From Bradyrhizobium sp. NAS96.2 (GTDB lineage Bacteria > Pseudomonadota > Alphaproteobacteria > Rhizobiales > Xanthobacteraceae): a stretch of 64,000 nt of DNA. The stretch is taken from assembly GCF_001908235.1 (NCBI RefSeq), contig NZ_LGHK01000055.1, positions 1-64,000 of the forward strand, read 5' to 3'. Under the pieces are notes generated by a model. It made no database searches. It had not been told where the DNA came from and saw only the letters and a list, made by a program, of their open reading frames with translations. Within the stretch, counting starts at the first letter, position 1. The number at the start of each line of letters is the position of its first letter. Both the position numbers and the translations under genes were made by a program. This document shows positions 16,692 through 26,136 of the stretch, piece after piece.

Positions 16692-18290
16692 TCAGAATGC
16701 GGTCGTCAAGCTCGCCATGAAGTTGAGCGAATTCCTCAACCGCGGCGTCGCACTCGGATGAACGTTGTAGCTTGTGCCCAACATGAGATAGACGCCCGGA
16801 TTCAGCCGGAACGAGTTGCTGACCGTTACCGACGCATAGTCGCCGAAGGGTCTGATCCCGGTGAGTGCCGCCTGAAAGTCGAGAGCGGATTTGCTCAGCG
16901 TGGTGTAACCAAGAATGAGGGCGGTCTGATCCATCGGGCGCCCGGGAATGATCCCCATGCCGTAGATGCGCCCCTCATAATAGTTCTGATACATGTTCTT
17001 GTTGGGGTCGGAGGTCATATAGAAACCTCCCACGTAGTAGCCTTGATAGGCCTCATACGGGGCTGACGAGATCTGGGAAATCTGAACGTCAGCCGCCGCG
17101 TAGAATCCCCAGTTGGTGTCGGTCTTGCGTCCGGCGGAAAAGTCGAAATAGGGCGAGGTATTGTACATGCCGCCGGCGCGCACCCAGACCGATCCCTGCG
17201 TCGGTGACGAAAACGTCTTGTAGCCGAACTCATCGATGAACAGAGCCTTGGCATCCGGGCTAGAGAATCCAAGGCCGATTGGATTGGCTTGCTGTTCGAT
17301 GTCAGCTCCGTCCGGCGAAATGCTCCGCTGCACGCCAGCCTTGTTGTAGAAATTGTACGGCAGGTTGATCATGAGATTGGCGCCTGGCGCAGGCACACCC
17401 TGCCGCGAGAGACCAAGCTCGTAGGGGACAAGGGCCTGAGGCCCCGTCGCCATGCTGGCAGCCACAAGGAGGCCAAGGTAGTTCTGCGCGTTGTAGAACA
17501 CGCCAGCCTGAAGCTGCACGGTATCGTCCAGCAGCGACTGGAAGTAGTAGAGGTTCGCAAACTTTGCTCCGGATGGGCCGAGTGGCTCCCAGGTTGTCCC
17601 GGTCAGCATGGCTCCGACCGAGAGCTGGCCGCCCGTCAGCCCCACCCGGCCAAGGTCATAGCTGAGCGTCACTTCCGAAAAGGAATAGGTCGTTGGTATC
17701 TGCCCTTGATAGGTTTGCGGCTTGGGCGGAGCGTTGTTCAGCATGTTGGCGGTGAACGTGTTCGTGCTGTAGGCGACGTAGCCGATGCCATATTCGGCCA
17801 ACGCCGTTCGTAGCCCGTTGGGATCCTGGAAGATGGATTCCGCAGCGGGCGGAACGGTAGTGATCCAGCCCTTCATGGACAACTTGTCGAAGGCGGCGAA
17901 CTTGATCATCTTCGCGACCTCCGGAGACATGGCACCGCCAGCAGCTGGCGCCGATGTCGTACTCGGCCCCGCGGACCAGGCGCGCGAGACGGTTGCAGCC
18001 GCAGCAGGTTCGGACTGCGCCGGAGGCGCGGCTGGGGCCGCGGCCTGAGCCGGCTTCTTGCGCCCAGCTACTTGTTTTCCAGGCAGGTGGCTCCCCTTCG
18101 CCCTCCCCGCGCCGTCTTCCGTCTCGGCGTGCGCCGGCGTCCCAACCAGGAGGGCCAGCGAAGCACACGCGGCAATCCCCGCGTGAAACCACGTTGTCGG
18201 CCGTGCAATTGCGGCATCGGCCAGACTGCGCGCTCGCCCGCCGCCAAGATCGCGCCGCGCGCCACCGCAATCTCTCTCAAGTCCATCCAT
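16692..18290 (-). CDS. OprB-like carbohydrate-selective outer-membrane porin
   Basis: A protein of 532 residues. A hydrophobic segment ending in PAHA at about residue 55 is a long signal peptide. An Ala/Pro-rich linker (about 70-120) leads to a beta-barrel rich in alternating aromatic residues and ending in Phe, the outer-membrane assembly signal. The layout fits rhizobial OprB-type carbohydrate porins. The start ATG at 18288-18290 follows GGAGGATGGATC, a strong binding site. It is the first gene of the mannoside cluster and would pass the sugar through the outer membrane. Confidence 0.8.
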   Translation of the reverse strand: MDGLERDCGGARRDLGGGRARSLADAAIARPTTWFHAGIAACASLALLVGTPAHAETEDGAGRAKGSHLPGKQVAGRKKPAQAAAPAAPPAQSEPAAAATVSRAWSAGPSTTSAPAAGGAMSPEVAKMIKFAAFDKLSMKGWITTVPPAAESIFQDPNGLRTALAEYGIGYVAYSTNTFTANMLNNAPPKPQTYQGQIPTTYSFSEVTLSYDLGRVGLTGGQLSVGAMLTGTTWEPLGPSGAKFANLYYFQSLLDDTVQLQAGVFYNAQNYLGLLVAASMATGPQALVPYELGLSRQGVPAPGANLMINLPYNFYNKAGVQRSISPDGADIEQQANPIGLGFSSPDAKALFIDEFGYKTFSSPTQGSVWVRAGGMYNTSPYFDFSAGRKTDTNWGFYAAADVQISQISSAPYEAYQGYYVGGFYMTSDPNKNMYQNYYEGRIYGMGIIPGRPMDQTALILGYTTLSKSALDFQAALTGIRPFGDYASVTVSNSFRLNPGVYLMLGTSYNVHPSATPRLRNSLNFMASLTTAF

Positions 18291-18576
18291 GATCCATCCT
18301 CCCCGTCATGTTTTATGTTTGAGTATGTTATTTTTGTTTCGAGTATCCTCTATAACCCCAACAATCGCGCCGTCAAGCGCCGGCACAAGCGCAGCAAGCG
18401 GCTGCTATATCTTGCAAGTTTTTGCGAAATATCTGGCAAAACCAAGCCGATAGCACGCGAGACGACGCGACCGCGACGCATGGCGCAATAAACTCAATTC
18501 CATTTATTTTTGTTTTGGGTTTGTTGAGTGCAGGTTATGATGAGGCCATCCAGATCAACAAAAGGCAGACAGCGCG
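18291..18576. promoter_or_regulatory. AT-rich divergent promoter region with TTGAGT half-sites
   Basis: A 286-base gap between the porin gene (minus) and a ligase gene (plus), notably AT-rich against its surroundings. It contains a near-direct repeat TGTTTGAGTAT (18316-18326) and TGTTTCGAGTAT (18335-18346), about two helical turns apart, and an inverted pair ACTCAA (18492-18497) and TTGAGT (18534-18539). These may be operator half-sites, but the evidence is weak. Confidence 0.4.
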
Positions 18577-20094
18577 ATGATCGAAACACCCCACGCAATC
18601 TCAATCGGCGCAAAAATCGCGAATCTTGCCTGGGATTCGCCGTCGGCGGACTGCATCACTTTCGAGGGCGTCACCCTGACGCGGGAGGAATTGCACCTTT
18701 CATCAAACCGGATGGCTCACGCACTGGCAGCGAGAGGCGTCAGCCTGGGGGATTTCGTCACCATTGCCTTGCCCAACGGGCTGGATTTCGTGGTCGCGAC
18801 GTGTGCGGTCCTGAAGCTTGGAGCCATTCCGCAACCCGTCTCCGCCAAGCTGCCGGACAAAGAGCTCGAGGCAATCTTGTCTCTGGCTTGCCCTCGCGTG
18901 GTGATCCGCGCTGCGGTGGCGCGGCCTTCTGACGTGACGCCGGCGATGCTGATTGGGGAAACCATCGATGAGACGGATCTACCCGATCGGATCTCCCCCG
19001 CGCTTAAGGCTCCGACGTCTGGAGGATCCACCGGGCGACCGAAGTTGATCGTGTCTGGTCGAGCAGGTGTCGTCCTACCGGATGAGGGAGATTTCTACGG
19101 GATCAAAAGGGGCGATATCGCCCTGATGCCCGCCCCGCTCCACCACAACGCCCCGTTCTCGCTGGCTCTTATCGCAATTCTTGCAGGCGCCCACCTGGTA
19201 TTGATGCGTAAATTCGATCCCGAAGAGCTTCTGCAAATTGTAGCGCATCGCCAGGCATCCTGGCTTTATCTCGTACCGACGATGATGCGCCGGATCTGGC
19301 AACTGCCCCAGGAGGTTCGGGACCGAAACGACATTTCCTCGCTTCGCACAGTCTGGCACATGGCCGCCCCCTGCCCACCGCGGCTCAAGGAGGCCTGGAT
19401 CGGATGGATTGGCGCGGACAAGCTGTGGGAACTATACGGCGGGACAGAGAGCCAGGCAGTCACGGTCATCGGAGGCCAAGACTGGCTGTTGCACCGCGGA
19501 TCGGTCGGCCGTCCGGTCATCGGCGACATAGCGATTTTCGATGACAAAGGACGACAGCTAGCGCCCGGGATTGTCGGCACCGTATACTTGAGAATGCCCG
19601 GCAGCGGGAAGCCGACATACCGCTACATCGGCGCCAGTGCCGAGCGGATCGGAGAGTGGGAGACGCTAGGCGATCTCGGCTGGATGGATGAAGACAACTA
19701 TCTCTACCTCACAGACCGGCGCACGGACATGATCCTCGTCGGAGGCGCTAACGTCTATCCTGCCGAGGTCGAGGCGGCACTGGAGGAACATCCGCTTGTC
19801 GCAACGAGCGCCGTCATCGGCCTTCCCGACGAGGATCTCGGCCATCGCGTTCATGCCATCGTGCAGGCCCCCATAACAATCGACCTCGACGAGCTCAACG
19901 ACCATCTGGCAGAACGCCTGGCCAGCTACAAGCGCCCACGATCCATAGAGATAGTTGCCTATCCGTTGCGAGACGATGCCGGTAAAGTACGACGATTCCA
20001 GTTGCGAGCCGACCGCGTACAAGGGGCGGCTTCTGGTGAGGTATCGAGCGTGCCGGACAAGGAACCAATGCCCCTTGAAGGTGGATCGCAGTGA
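18577..20094 (+). CDS. AMP-dependent acyl-CoA ligase (bile-acid-CoA-ligase-like)
   Basis: An ANL-superfamily enzyme of 505 residues. The phosphate-binding loop is the variant SGGSTGRPKL (about 148-157), the ELYGGTES motif lies near 286, and the hinge TDRRTDMILVGGANVYPAE precedes the C-terminal domain. The catalytic Lys is in DDAGKVRRFQLR. SGGSTG rather than SGTTG is seen in ligases of the bile-acid/cholate type, so a bulky carboxylic acid is possible; this is inferred. It overlaps the downstream dual-TetR gene by 4 bases, so the two are translationally coupled. Confidence 0.85.
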   Translation: MIETPHAISIGAKIANLAWDSPSADCITFEGVTLTREELHLSSNRMAHALAARGVSLGDFVTIALPNGLDFVVATCAVLKLGAIPQPVSAKLPDKELEAILSLACPRVVIRAAVARPSDVTPAMLIGETIDETDLPDRISPALKAPTSGGSTGRPKLIVSGRAGVVLPDEGDFYGIKRGDIALMPAPLHHNAPFSLALIAILAGAHLVLMRKFDPEELLQIVAHRQASWLYLVPTMMRRIWQLPQEVRDRNDISSLRTVWHMAAPCPPRLKEAWIGWIGADKLWELYGGTESQAVTVIGGQDWLLHRGSVGRPVIGDIAIFDDKGRQLAPGIVGTVYLRMPGSGKPTYRYIGASAERIGEWETLGDLGWMDEDNYLYLTDRRTDMILVGGANVYPAEVEAALEEHPLVATSAVIGLPDEDLGHRVHAIVQAPITIDLDELNDHLAERLASYKRPRSIEIVAYPLRDDAGKVRRFQLRADRVQGAASGEVSSVPDKEPMPLEGGSQ

Positions 20095-21302
20095 TGGCGC
20101 CTACCGCAGCGAGCCAATCCAGGCCGAAACGCTTCCGTCGCCGTGAGGCGGTGCTTGGCGTCGCGATCCAGTTGATCAACGAAGTCGGCCTGAGAGGAAT
20201 GACCTTCGTCGAAGTTGCAAACAAGCTCGGCATTGTTGCAACCGGCATTGCGTATTATTTCCGCCGTAAAGAGCAACTGGCGAGCGCGTGCTACGTTTCG
20301 TCTCTGGAGCGCATCCAGGGCTTCATCGCTTCGGCAGACGGAACAACCGTCGAAAGTCGGCTCAAGTCCTTCCTGTCCAACTACTGCCGGTATCTTCAGG
20401 ATGTGGCGGCCGGACGTGCGCTTGCGATCGTCCGTTTCGACGAGGTTCGCGTCCTTGCGGACCCAGCCGTTGATGATGCCATGGCTCAAACATTCGGCAA
20501 GTTTCGTCAGTTGCTGCGCAATCCCGCAGACAGGCGGAGCCGGGTTTCCAATGCCCATGCTCACCTGCTCTTCTCCTGGATCTTCTGGATGCCGGCGTTG
20601 CTCGAGCGGCACTCCGAAGACGAATACGACGCAATAGCCGGCATCGTTCTCAAGATATGGTTGGACGGCGTGTCGCCCCGCCCCCTCGCCGGCGGACGGC
20701 CTCGCGGTTTGGCGTATCGATCTCCGCATGGGGATGATCGGGCTGAGGACTTCCTGAAAGCTGCAACCAAAGTGCTTAATGAGCAAGGCTATGCGGGTGC
20801 ATCGGTTGAGCGCATATCGGCTGCGCTGAACGTCACCAAAGGTTCGTTCTATCACCACAACGAGGCGAAGGACGATCTGGTCGTGTCATGTTTCGAACGC
20901 TCGCTGGCGCTCGTGCAGTCGGCGAAACAACAGGCAGCCAGTCTCCCAGCCTCGGGGGCAGAGAAACTCTGGGCGTTGACCGTCCACCTGATCGAGCATC
21001 AATTGCTCGGAGAGGCGCCGCTGCTCTCGATGTCCGCTCTGATGACACTCCCCAAGCACATTCGCGCCGATCTGCTGCACAAGTCCGACCGCATCACCAA
21101 CGGGTTCATCCTATTGTTCAGCGAGGGTATGGCGGATGGCACGATCAGAACCACTTCGCCCGTTGTGGCCGCGTGGATGTTCTCATCGATGATCAACGCT
21201 GCCGTCGACCTGCGGGCGTGGGTGCCCGACTTGACCGTCGAGAACGTCGCCGATCTGTTCGTGCGGCCGTTCTTTGAGGGCTACGGAAGGTCTATTGCTT
21301 GA
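20091..21302 (+). CDS. Transcriptional regulator with two fused TetR units
   Basis: A protein of 403 residues with two complete TetR-type units in tandem. The first helix-turn-helix is near residues 20-60 (AIQLINEVGLRGMTFVEVANKL, GIAYYF) and the second near 220-260 (AATKVLNEQGYAGASVERI, SFYHHNEAKDDL). Each is followed by its own helical ligand-binding region. A normal TetR is about 200 residues and dimerises; this fusion could act as a covalent pseudo-dimer with two different reading heads. It starts at GTG 20091, overlapping the ligase stop, and probably controls that ligase. A small ACCGG/CCGGT hairpin follows the stop. Confidence 0.88.
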   Translation: MMAPTAASQSRPKRFRRREAVLGVAIQLINEVGLRGMTFVEVANKLGIVATGIAYYFRRKEQLASACYVSSLERIQGFIASADGTTVESRLKSFLSNYCRYLQDVAAGRALAIVRFDEVRVLADPAVDDAMAQTFGKFRQLLRNPADRRSRVSNAHAHLLFSWIFWMPALLERHSEDEYDAIAGIVLKIWLDGVSPRPLAGGRPRGLAYRSPHGDDRAEDFLKAATKVLNEQGYAGASVERISAALNVTKGSFYHHNEAKDDLVVSCFERSLALVQSAKQQAASLPASGAEKLWALTVHLIEHQLLGEAPLLSMSALMTLPKHIRADLLHKSDRITNGFILLFSEGMADGTIRTTSPVVAAWMFSSMINAAVDLRAWVPDLTVENVADLFVRPFFEGYGRSIA

Positions 21303-21570
21303 CCGGATAACCGGTTGAAAAGCTTTAACTCATTCCAGTCCCTCGTCAGTCAGTTTGAGCCAGCTTCAACAGGACGGCGGACGCGAACGGCACCATGGGC
21401 GAAGAGCCGAGACTCACTAGCTACCCGAGCAAAAAGGCTGATGATGGAGAATGGCTAATCGCAGGTGCCGTCTGTCAGATGTTGCCATGCACAGCGGAAT
21501 CTGCTTCGACAGCGATCATTGGCTGCACGAGCCGGCAGGCCAATATTTCGAGATGGAGTTTGCGCTAAGC

Positions 21571-22287
21571 ATGAAGGCGTTGCGGTCATCCCTGCGTTCC
21601 GGTGACCGGTCTGGCCCGAGACCGGCGGTGCGCCGTCCGAAAGTCCCATCCGCAAACCGAGGGCGCAAGGCCCAGGCTGACAAAACCTCTGCGGCCGCAA
21701 CATCTAAGTCTGAGCGCTCGCGGGACCTCATCCTGCACTCAGCTGCGCAGCTGTTTCGACGCCAGGGGTTTTCGGCCACCACGCTGCGTCAGATCGCAGC
21801 AAGGGCCAAAATCAAGGCGGGCAGCATCTACTACCATTTCGACTCCAAGGAGCAGATTCTCGACGAGGTGCTGGACCGGGGCCTCCGCCATGTGTTCGAG
21901 ACCGTAAAGAATTCAGTCGAACGAGCCGGCAAGGTGCCGCACCGGCGCAGGATCGGCCTCGCAATCGAGGCCCATCTCGTCGCACTCCTCGAGACAAGCG
22001 ACTTCACTTCAGCCAACATTCGAATCTACGGACAATTGCCGGAGCAACTGAAGAGGCCACACCGGCCGCTGCGGCGCGCATACGCAGAATATTGGGACCA
22101 GCTGTTCATCGATGCCAGGCAGGCTGGCGAGATCCGCGCCGACATGGAGGTTGTGCCATTGCGCATGTTCGTGATCGGCGCTCTCAACTGGACGATCGAA
22201 TGGTTCAGGCTGGAGAACAGGGATGCCGTGCTCGAATTGGCTCGCCGCACCGAGACCCTGATCTTCGAAGGCGTCAACAAGCCCTGA
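21571..22287 (+). CDS. TetR-family regulator
   Basis: A single TetR unit. The basic Ala/Lys-rich N-terminus (about residues 10-45) precedes the DNA-binding domain (SRDLILHSAAQLFRRQGFSA, TLRQIAARAKIKAGSIYYHF), and a C-terminal helical domain follows, like regulators of acyl-CoA catabolism. The start is uncertain: ATG at 21571, 21553 or 21451. The gene converges on the enoyl-CoA hydratase gene with only 7 bases between the stops. It is the nearest intact TetR to the three TTCTAACA-type operators of module I, so it is the prime candidate for their repressor. Confidence 0.83.
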   Translation: MKALRSSLRSGDRSGPRPAVRRPKVPSANRGRKAQADKTSAAATSKSERSRDLILHSAAQLFRRQGFSATTLRQIAARAKIKAGSIYYHFDSKEQILDEVLDRGLRHVFETVKNSVERAGKVPHRRRIGLAIEAHLVALLETSDFTSANIRIYGQLPEQLKRPHRPLRRAYAEYWDQLFIDARQAGEIRADMEVVPLRMFVIGALNWTIEWFRLENRDAVLELARRTETLIFEGVNKP

Positions 22288-22294
22288 CCCCCAT

Positions 22295-23080
22295 CTATCT
22301 GCCTTGCCAGACCGGTTTGCGCTTCTCGGCGAACGCCTTCGGCCCTTCAATCGCATCGAGGCTGGCATAGGCCTCCACATGCAGCCGCTCGGCCTCGACA
22401 AGCCCCTGTGCATGACCGAGATCCATCGCAGCGAGCACGCTGGCCTTGGCCGCCTTGACGGACAACGGTGCTCCCTCGACGATCTTCCGCGCCAACTCGT
22501 TCGCACGTTCGCGGACGGCTTGTGGCGTATCTTCCAGCGAATTGACAAAGCCGTACTCCGCAAGCCGCTCGATCGGCATCGTCTCGCCGGCGAGAACCAT
22601 TTCCATCAGCAGCGGCTGCGGCACCATCCATAGCATCGGCACCGCCCATGGGGACCCGCGCCCCATCTTCACCTCGGTTATCCCCGCACGCGTGCCGCGC
22701 AAGGCGACCCTCAGATCGCACTTCAGCGCAAGCATCATCCCGCCGGCCATCAGGGATCCGGTCATCGCGGCAATGATCGGCTTCGAAACCTTCCGCATCG
22801 TGTGTTGCATGGGATCGCGCATTCGCGTGAGGATATCCACCCCGTCCCTCGCCCGGATCTCAGCAGCCTGCTTCAGGTCCAGCCCGGCGCAGAATACGCC
22901 GCAATCTGCGGAGGTCAGGATGATCACGCGGACGGACGGATCGGCTTCGGCCTTGCTCCACGCTTCGGTCAGACCGTTCATCGCCTCGACGGAGAGCGCG
23001 TTCTTGCGTTCGGGGCGGTCGATGGTCACGGTTGCGATTCCGCCCTCGGCCGAATAGCGGACCTGCTCTTTGTCGGTCAC
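22295..23080 (-). CDS. Enoyl-CoA hydratase/isomerase (crotonase), module I
   Basis: A crotonase of about 261 residues. The oxyanion-hole segment is CGVFCAGLDLKQA, and both catalytic-type Glu residues are present (AGITEVKMG and LMEMVLAGE). It should hydrate or isomerise an enoyl-CoA. A GTG start at 23078-23080 is preferred because AAGGAAGA lies just upstream of it; an ATG at 23107 would place the start inside the operator. The gene is divergent from an acyl-CoA ligase, with the operator dyad 23099-23116 between them. The C-terminal signature AFAEKRKPVWQGR is shared with the other crotonases here. Confidence 0.88.
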   Translation of the reverse strand: MTDKEQVRYSAEGGIATVTIDRPERKNALSVEAMNGLTEAWSKAEADPSVRVIILTSADCGVFCAGLDLKQAAEIRARDGVDILTRMRDPMQHTMRKVSKPIIAAMTGSLMAGGMMLALKCDLRVALRGTRAGITEVKMGRGSPWAVPMLWMVPQPLLMEMVLAGETMPIERLAEYGFVNSLEDTPQAVRERANELARKIVEGAPLSVKAAKASVLAAMDLGHAQGLVEAERLHVEAYASLDAIEGPKAFAEKRKPVWQGR

Positions 23081-23098
23081 GATATCTTCTTCCTTGAA

Positions 23099-23116
23099 TT
23101 CTAACACTTGTTAGAA
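23099..23116. promoter_or_regulatory. Operator dyad I-1 (TTCTAACA-N2-TGTTAGAA)
   Basis: TTCTAACACTTGTTAGAA is a perfect 8-bp inverted repeat with a 2-base centre, extendable to 9 bp per arm (23098-23117). It sits in the divergent gap between a crotonase gene and a ligase gene. Two further copies occur in module I. Confidence 0.85.
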
Positions 23117-23175
23117 TACATCGCCACTCGCCAAATGCAAGAAGATGGCGCAGCTCTTGAAGCAGGAGGAAACCA

Positions 23176-25122
23176 ATGGCGTATCTTTGGACGCCCCCCA
23201 CGGAACTGGTGGACAAGAGCAACCTCAGCGCGTTCCTGCGCGCCACCGGGCTGCCGGACTACGACATACTGGCGGCCAGGGCCGACACCGACCCGGCCTG
23301 GCTCGTGCAGGAAGTGCTCAAGTTCTGCGACGTCCGCTTCTATCGCCAGCCCGAGAAGATCCTTGATCTTGCACGCGGCCAGCCGTGGGCGCGCTGGTGC
23401 GTCGGCGGGACCACCAACATCGTCCTCAATTGCATCGACAAGCATCGCGGAACGGCGGTCTGGCACGCGCCGTTCCTTGCCTGGGAAGGCGAAGACAGGC
23501 GCGAGCAGCGACGATTGACCTACGCCGAGTTCGCCTCCGACGTCGGACGGCTGGCATCGGGCCTGCGCAAGCTCGGAATCGGCAAGGGCGACGTCGTTGC
23601 CATCTACATGCCGAACCTGCCCGAGACCTTCGTCGCCTTCTTCGCGACCCTGAAGATCGGCGCGATCGTGATGCCGCTGTTTTCGGGCTTCGGCCCCGAC
23701 CCGATCCGATCGCGGCTCAACCACGGCGAGGCGAAGGCGGTCATCACGGCGAACGGCACCTGGCGGCGCGGCGCCCCAGCCCCTCTGAAATCGGTGCTCG
23801 ACGAGGCACTCGAAACCGCACCGAGCGTTCAGCATGTGATCGTGGCCGACCGCGGCGGCCTCGGCATCGACACGCCGATGCAGGCGGGACGCGACCACTG
23901 GTGGAACGAGATCGCCCAGGACGGAGCAGAGCTTCCGACGGCCGTGATGGACGCCGAAGACCCCGCCATCCTTCTCTACACGTCAGGCACGACCGGTGAG
24001 CCGAAGGGCTGTGTGTGGACACACATCAGCTTCATCGGCTCAATGGTCACGCGGGATATGATCATCTGCGGCGACTTCAAGCCAACCGACCTGTTTTTCT
24101 TCTTCAGCGATATGGGATGGATGGTGGGCGCGATGTGCGCCTGCATTCCGAGCTTCGCCGGCGGCCGACTGCTGGTCGCCGAGGGGACCCCCGACTATCC
24201 CGATACGGGGCGCTTCTGGCGCCTGATCGCCGAACACAAGGTCACTTATCTCGGTGTCTCACCGACCATCGTGCGCGGCATGATGCGGTATGGCGACGAG
24301 GTCGAGCAATACGACCTCTCGAGCCTGCGGATAACGGCGTCGGGCGGCGAGGCCTGGACAGAGACGCCGTGGCGATGGTTCTTCGAGCATGTCTGCAAGT
24401 CGAACATCCCGATCATCAACATTTCCGGCGGAACGGAAGTCGGCGGCTGTATCTTCACCGGCACCCCGAACCATCCGATGAATCCGTGCGCGTTCTCCCG
24501 GCCAGCGCTCGGGGTCGGCGCAGACATCGTCGACATGGCGGGTCACCGTGTCCCCGACGGCGAGGTCGGCGAACTGGTCCTGCGTCATGCATCGATCGGG
24601 CTGACCAAGAGCCTGTGGAAGGCCGACCAGCGCTATCTGGAGAGTTACTGGAAAACGATCCCGGGAATCTGGGTGCATGGCGACTTTGCCATGCGCGGCA
24701 AGGACGGCCTCTACTATATTCTCGGCCGCTCGGACGACACCATCAAGATCTCGGGCAAGCGCGTCGGCCCGGCGGAGCTCGAAGGCATACTGACCGCGAC
24801 CGGCAAGGTGGCGGAAGCTGCAGTCTTCAGCGTTCCCCATCCGGTGAAGGGCTCCGCAATCGTGTGCGCCTGCGTGCCGAGCGCTACCACGCAGGATTCC
24901 CGCGCGCTCTCCGAAGAATTGTCCCAAGCGCTGGTGCACGGAATGGGCACATCATACCGCCCCGAGCGGGTGTTGCTGGTCGACGACCTGCCAAGGACGC
25001 GCAACATGAAGATCATGCGCCGCGTGCTCCGCGCCGTCTTCGAGGACAAGGACCCCGGCGATCTGTCGGCGCTCGCCAACCCGGAGGCCATCGAACACAT
25101 CCGACGCAAGCTCAAGGCGTAG
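23176..25122 (+). CDS. Acetyl-CoA-synthetase-like acyl-CoA ligase
   Basis: An AMP-forming ligase of 648 residues with an extended N-terminal ACAS-like region (to about 100), longer than ordinary acyl-CoA ligases and similar to acetyl-, propionyl- or acetoacetyl-CoA synthetases. It has LLYTSGTTGEPKGCVW, the NISGGTEVGGC substrate/adenine motif, the GRSDDTIKISGKRVGPAELE hinge, and the catalytic Lys in RTRNMKIMRR. The binding site GGAGG lies 7 bases before the ATG. It is transcribed away from the crotonase gene from the operator-bearing gap, and a strong bidirectional terminator follows. Confidence 0.9.
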   Translation: MAYLWTPPTELVDKSNLSAFLRATGLPDYDILAARADTDPAWLVQEVLKFCDVRFYRQPEKILDLARGQPWARWCVGGTTNIVLNCIDKHRGTAVWHAPFLAWEGEDRREQRRLTYAEFASDVGRLASGLRKLGIGKGDVVAIYMPNLPETFVAFFATLKIGAIVMPLFSGFGPDPIRSRLNHGEAKAVITANGTWRRGAPAPLKSVLDEALETAPSVQHVIVADRGGLGIDTPMQAGRDHWWNEIAQDGAELPTAVMDAEDPAILLYTSGTTGEPKGCVWTHISFIGSMVTRDMIICGDFKPTDLFFFFSDMGWMVGAMCACIPSFAGGRLLVAEGTPDYPDTGRFWRLIAEHKVTYLGVSPTIVRGMMRYGDEVEQYDLSSLRITASGGEAWTETPWRWFFEHVCKSNIPIINISGGTEVGGCIFTGTPNHPMNPCAFSRPALGVGADIVDMAGHRVPDGEVGELVLRHASIGLTKSLWKADQRYLESYWKTIPGIWVHGDFAMRGKDGLYYILGRSDDTIKISGKRVGPAELEGILTATGKVAEAAVFSVPHPVKGSAIVCACVPSATTQDSRALSEELSQALVHGMGTSYRPERVLLVDDLPRTRNMKIMRRVLRAVFEDKDPGDLSALANPEAIEHIRRKLKA

Positions 25123-25146
25123 CAGCCGGCCCCGATTCATCCAGGC

Positions 25147-25179
25147 GTCAAGGCAACCGGCCAAGTCAGTTGCCTTGAC
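25147..25179. terminator. Bidirectional terminator between converging genes
   Basis: GTCAAGGCAAC (25147-25157) pairs perfectly with GTTGCCTTGAC (25169-25179), an 11-bp stem with an 11-base loop. It lies in the 72-base gap between two converging stop codons, so it can end transcription from both sides. Confidence 0.8.
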
Positions 25180-25194
25180 GAGGACCCATCGCTC

Positions 25195-26004
25195 CTAGAT
25201 CGGGCAATCCTTCGGAAACGTGGGCTTGCGCTTCTCCAGGTGCGAGGCCAGTCCTTCGCGCGCCTCGTTGCCGGCAAAGCCGAGGATCTCAAGCGCAGTC
25301 GACGTATCGAACAGCGGCCCGTTGACGCGAAGCCAGTTGTTCAATGCATATTTGGTCCAGCGGATCGCGCTCTGTGCGCCGGTCGCGAGATCTTGGGCCG
25401 TCTCGAGTGCGATCCTCTGGAGTTCGGCATCTTCTACGCACAGTGAAACCAGGCCGATCCGTTCGGCTTCCTCGCCCGACAGCGGCTTGCATGTGAGTAG
25501 ATAATACTTGGCCTTCGCGAGGCCACAGAGCAGCGGCCAGATGATGCAGGCAACGTCGCCTGCCGCGACACCGAGCCGCGTGTGACCGTCGACGATCCGT
25601 GCTGACTTGCCGCAGATCGACACGTCGGCGAGGATGCCGACCACGAGACCGGCCCCCACGGCAACGCCGTTGATCGCCGAGATGATCGGCTTGTTGCAGT
25701 TGATGACGTTGTAGACGAGGTCCTTGGCCTCCTTCCAGGTCGCCATCCGCGCCGCCGGATTGTCGAGCAGTCCCTTGATCAGCTCGAAATCGCCGCCGGC
25801 CGAGAATGCCTTTCCGGCCCCGGTGACGATCACGGCGTTGATATCGGGATCGTTGTCGATGTCGCGCCAGATGTGGGTGAGCTGGGTATGGGTCTCCGCA
25901 TCCACGGAATTGTAGGTTTCGGGGCGATCGAAGGTGATCCTTAGGATCCGTTCCGATGGATAGTCGAGCCTCAGCCTGGTGTAGGCGGCGTATCGATTGG
26001 ACAT
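25195..26004 (-). CDS. Crotonase-family protein lacking both hydratase Glu residues
   Basis: A crotonase-fold protein of 269 residues. The oxyanion segment [15 protein letters not shown] and [11 protein letters not shown] are intact. At the two positions where hydratases have Glu it has DGHTRLG and AKYYLLT; an Asp in AAGD is the visible acidic residue. Some crotonases with such an Asp catalyse C-C bond cleavage or other thioester chemistry, so calling it a hydratase would be unsafe. It diverges from a ligase gene and shares the operator 26049-26066. Confidence 0.82.
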   Translation of the reverse strand: MSNRYAAYTRLRLDYPSERILRITFDRPETYNSVDAETHTQLTHIWRDIDNDPDINAVIVTGAGKAFSAGGDFELIKGLLDNPAARMATWKEAKDLVYNVINCNKPIISAINGVAVGAGLVVGILADVSICGKSARIVDGHTRLGVAAGDVACIIWPLLCGLAKAKYYLLTCKPLSGEEAERIGLVSLCVEDAELQRIALETAQDLATGAQSAIRWTKYALNNWLRVNGPLFDTSTALEILGFAGNEAREGLASHLEKRKPTFPKDCPI

Positions 26005-26048
26005 GTTGATCTTCCCGCTGTTGGCGCCTAAGAAGCGTTACCAATTAT

Positions 26049-26066
26049 TTCTAACAGATGTTAGAA
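26049..26066. promoter_or_regulatory. Operator dyad I-2 (TTCTAACA-N2-TGTTAGAA)
   Basis: TTCTAACAGATGTTAGAA, a perfect 8-bp inverted repeat with centre GA, lies in the divergent gap between the crotonase gene starting at 26004 and the ligase gene starting at 26137. The arms are identical to those of copy I-1. Confidence 0.85.
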
Positions 26067-26136
26067 TTTGTAATCCGCCGGCGCAAGCACCGGTTTGGGA
26101 CAAGAATGTCGAAAGACAGCGCTCGAGGAAACGTCG

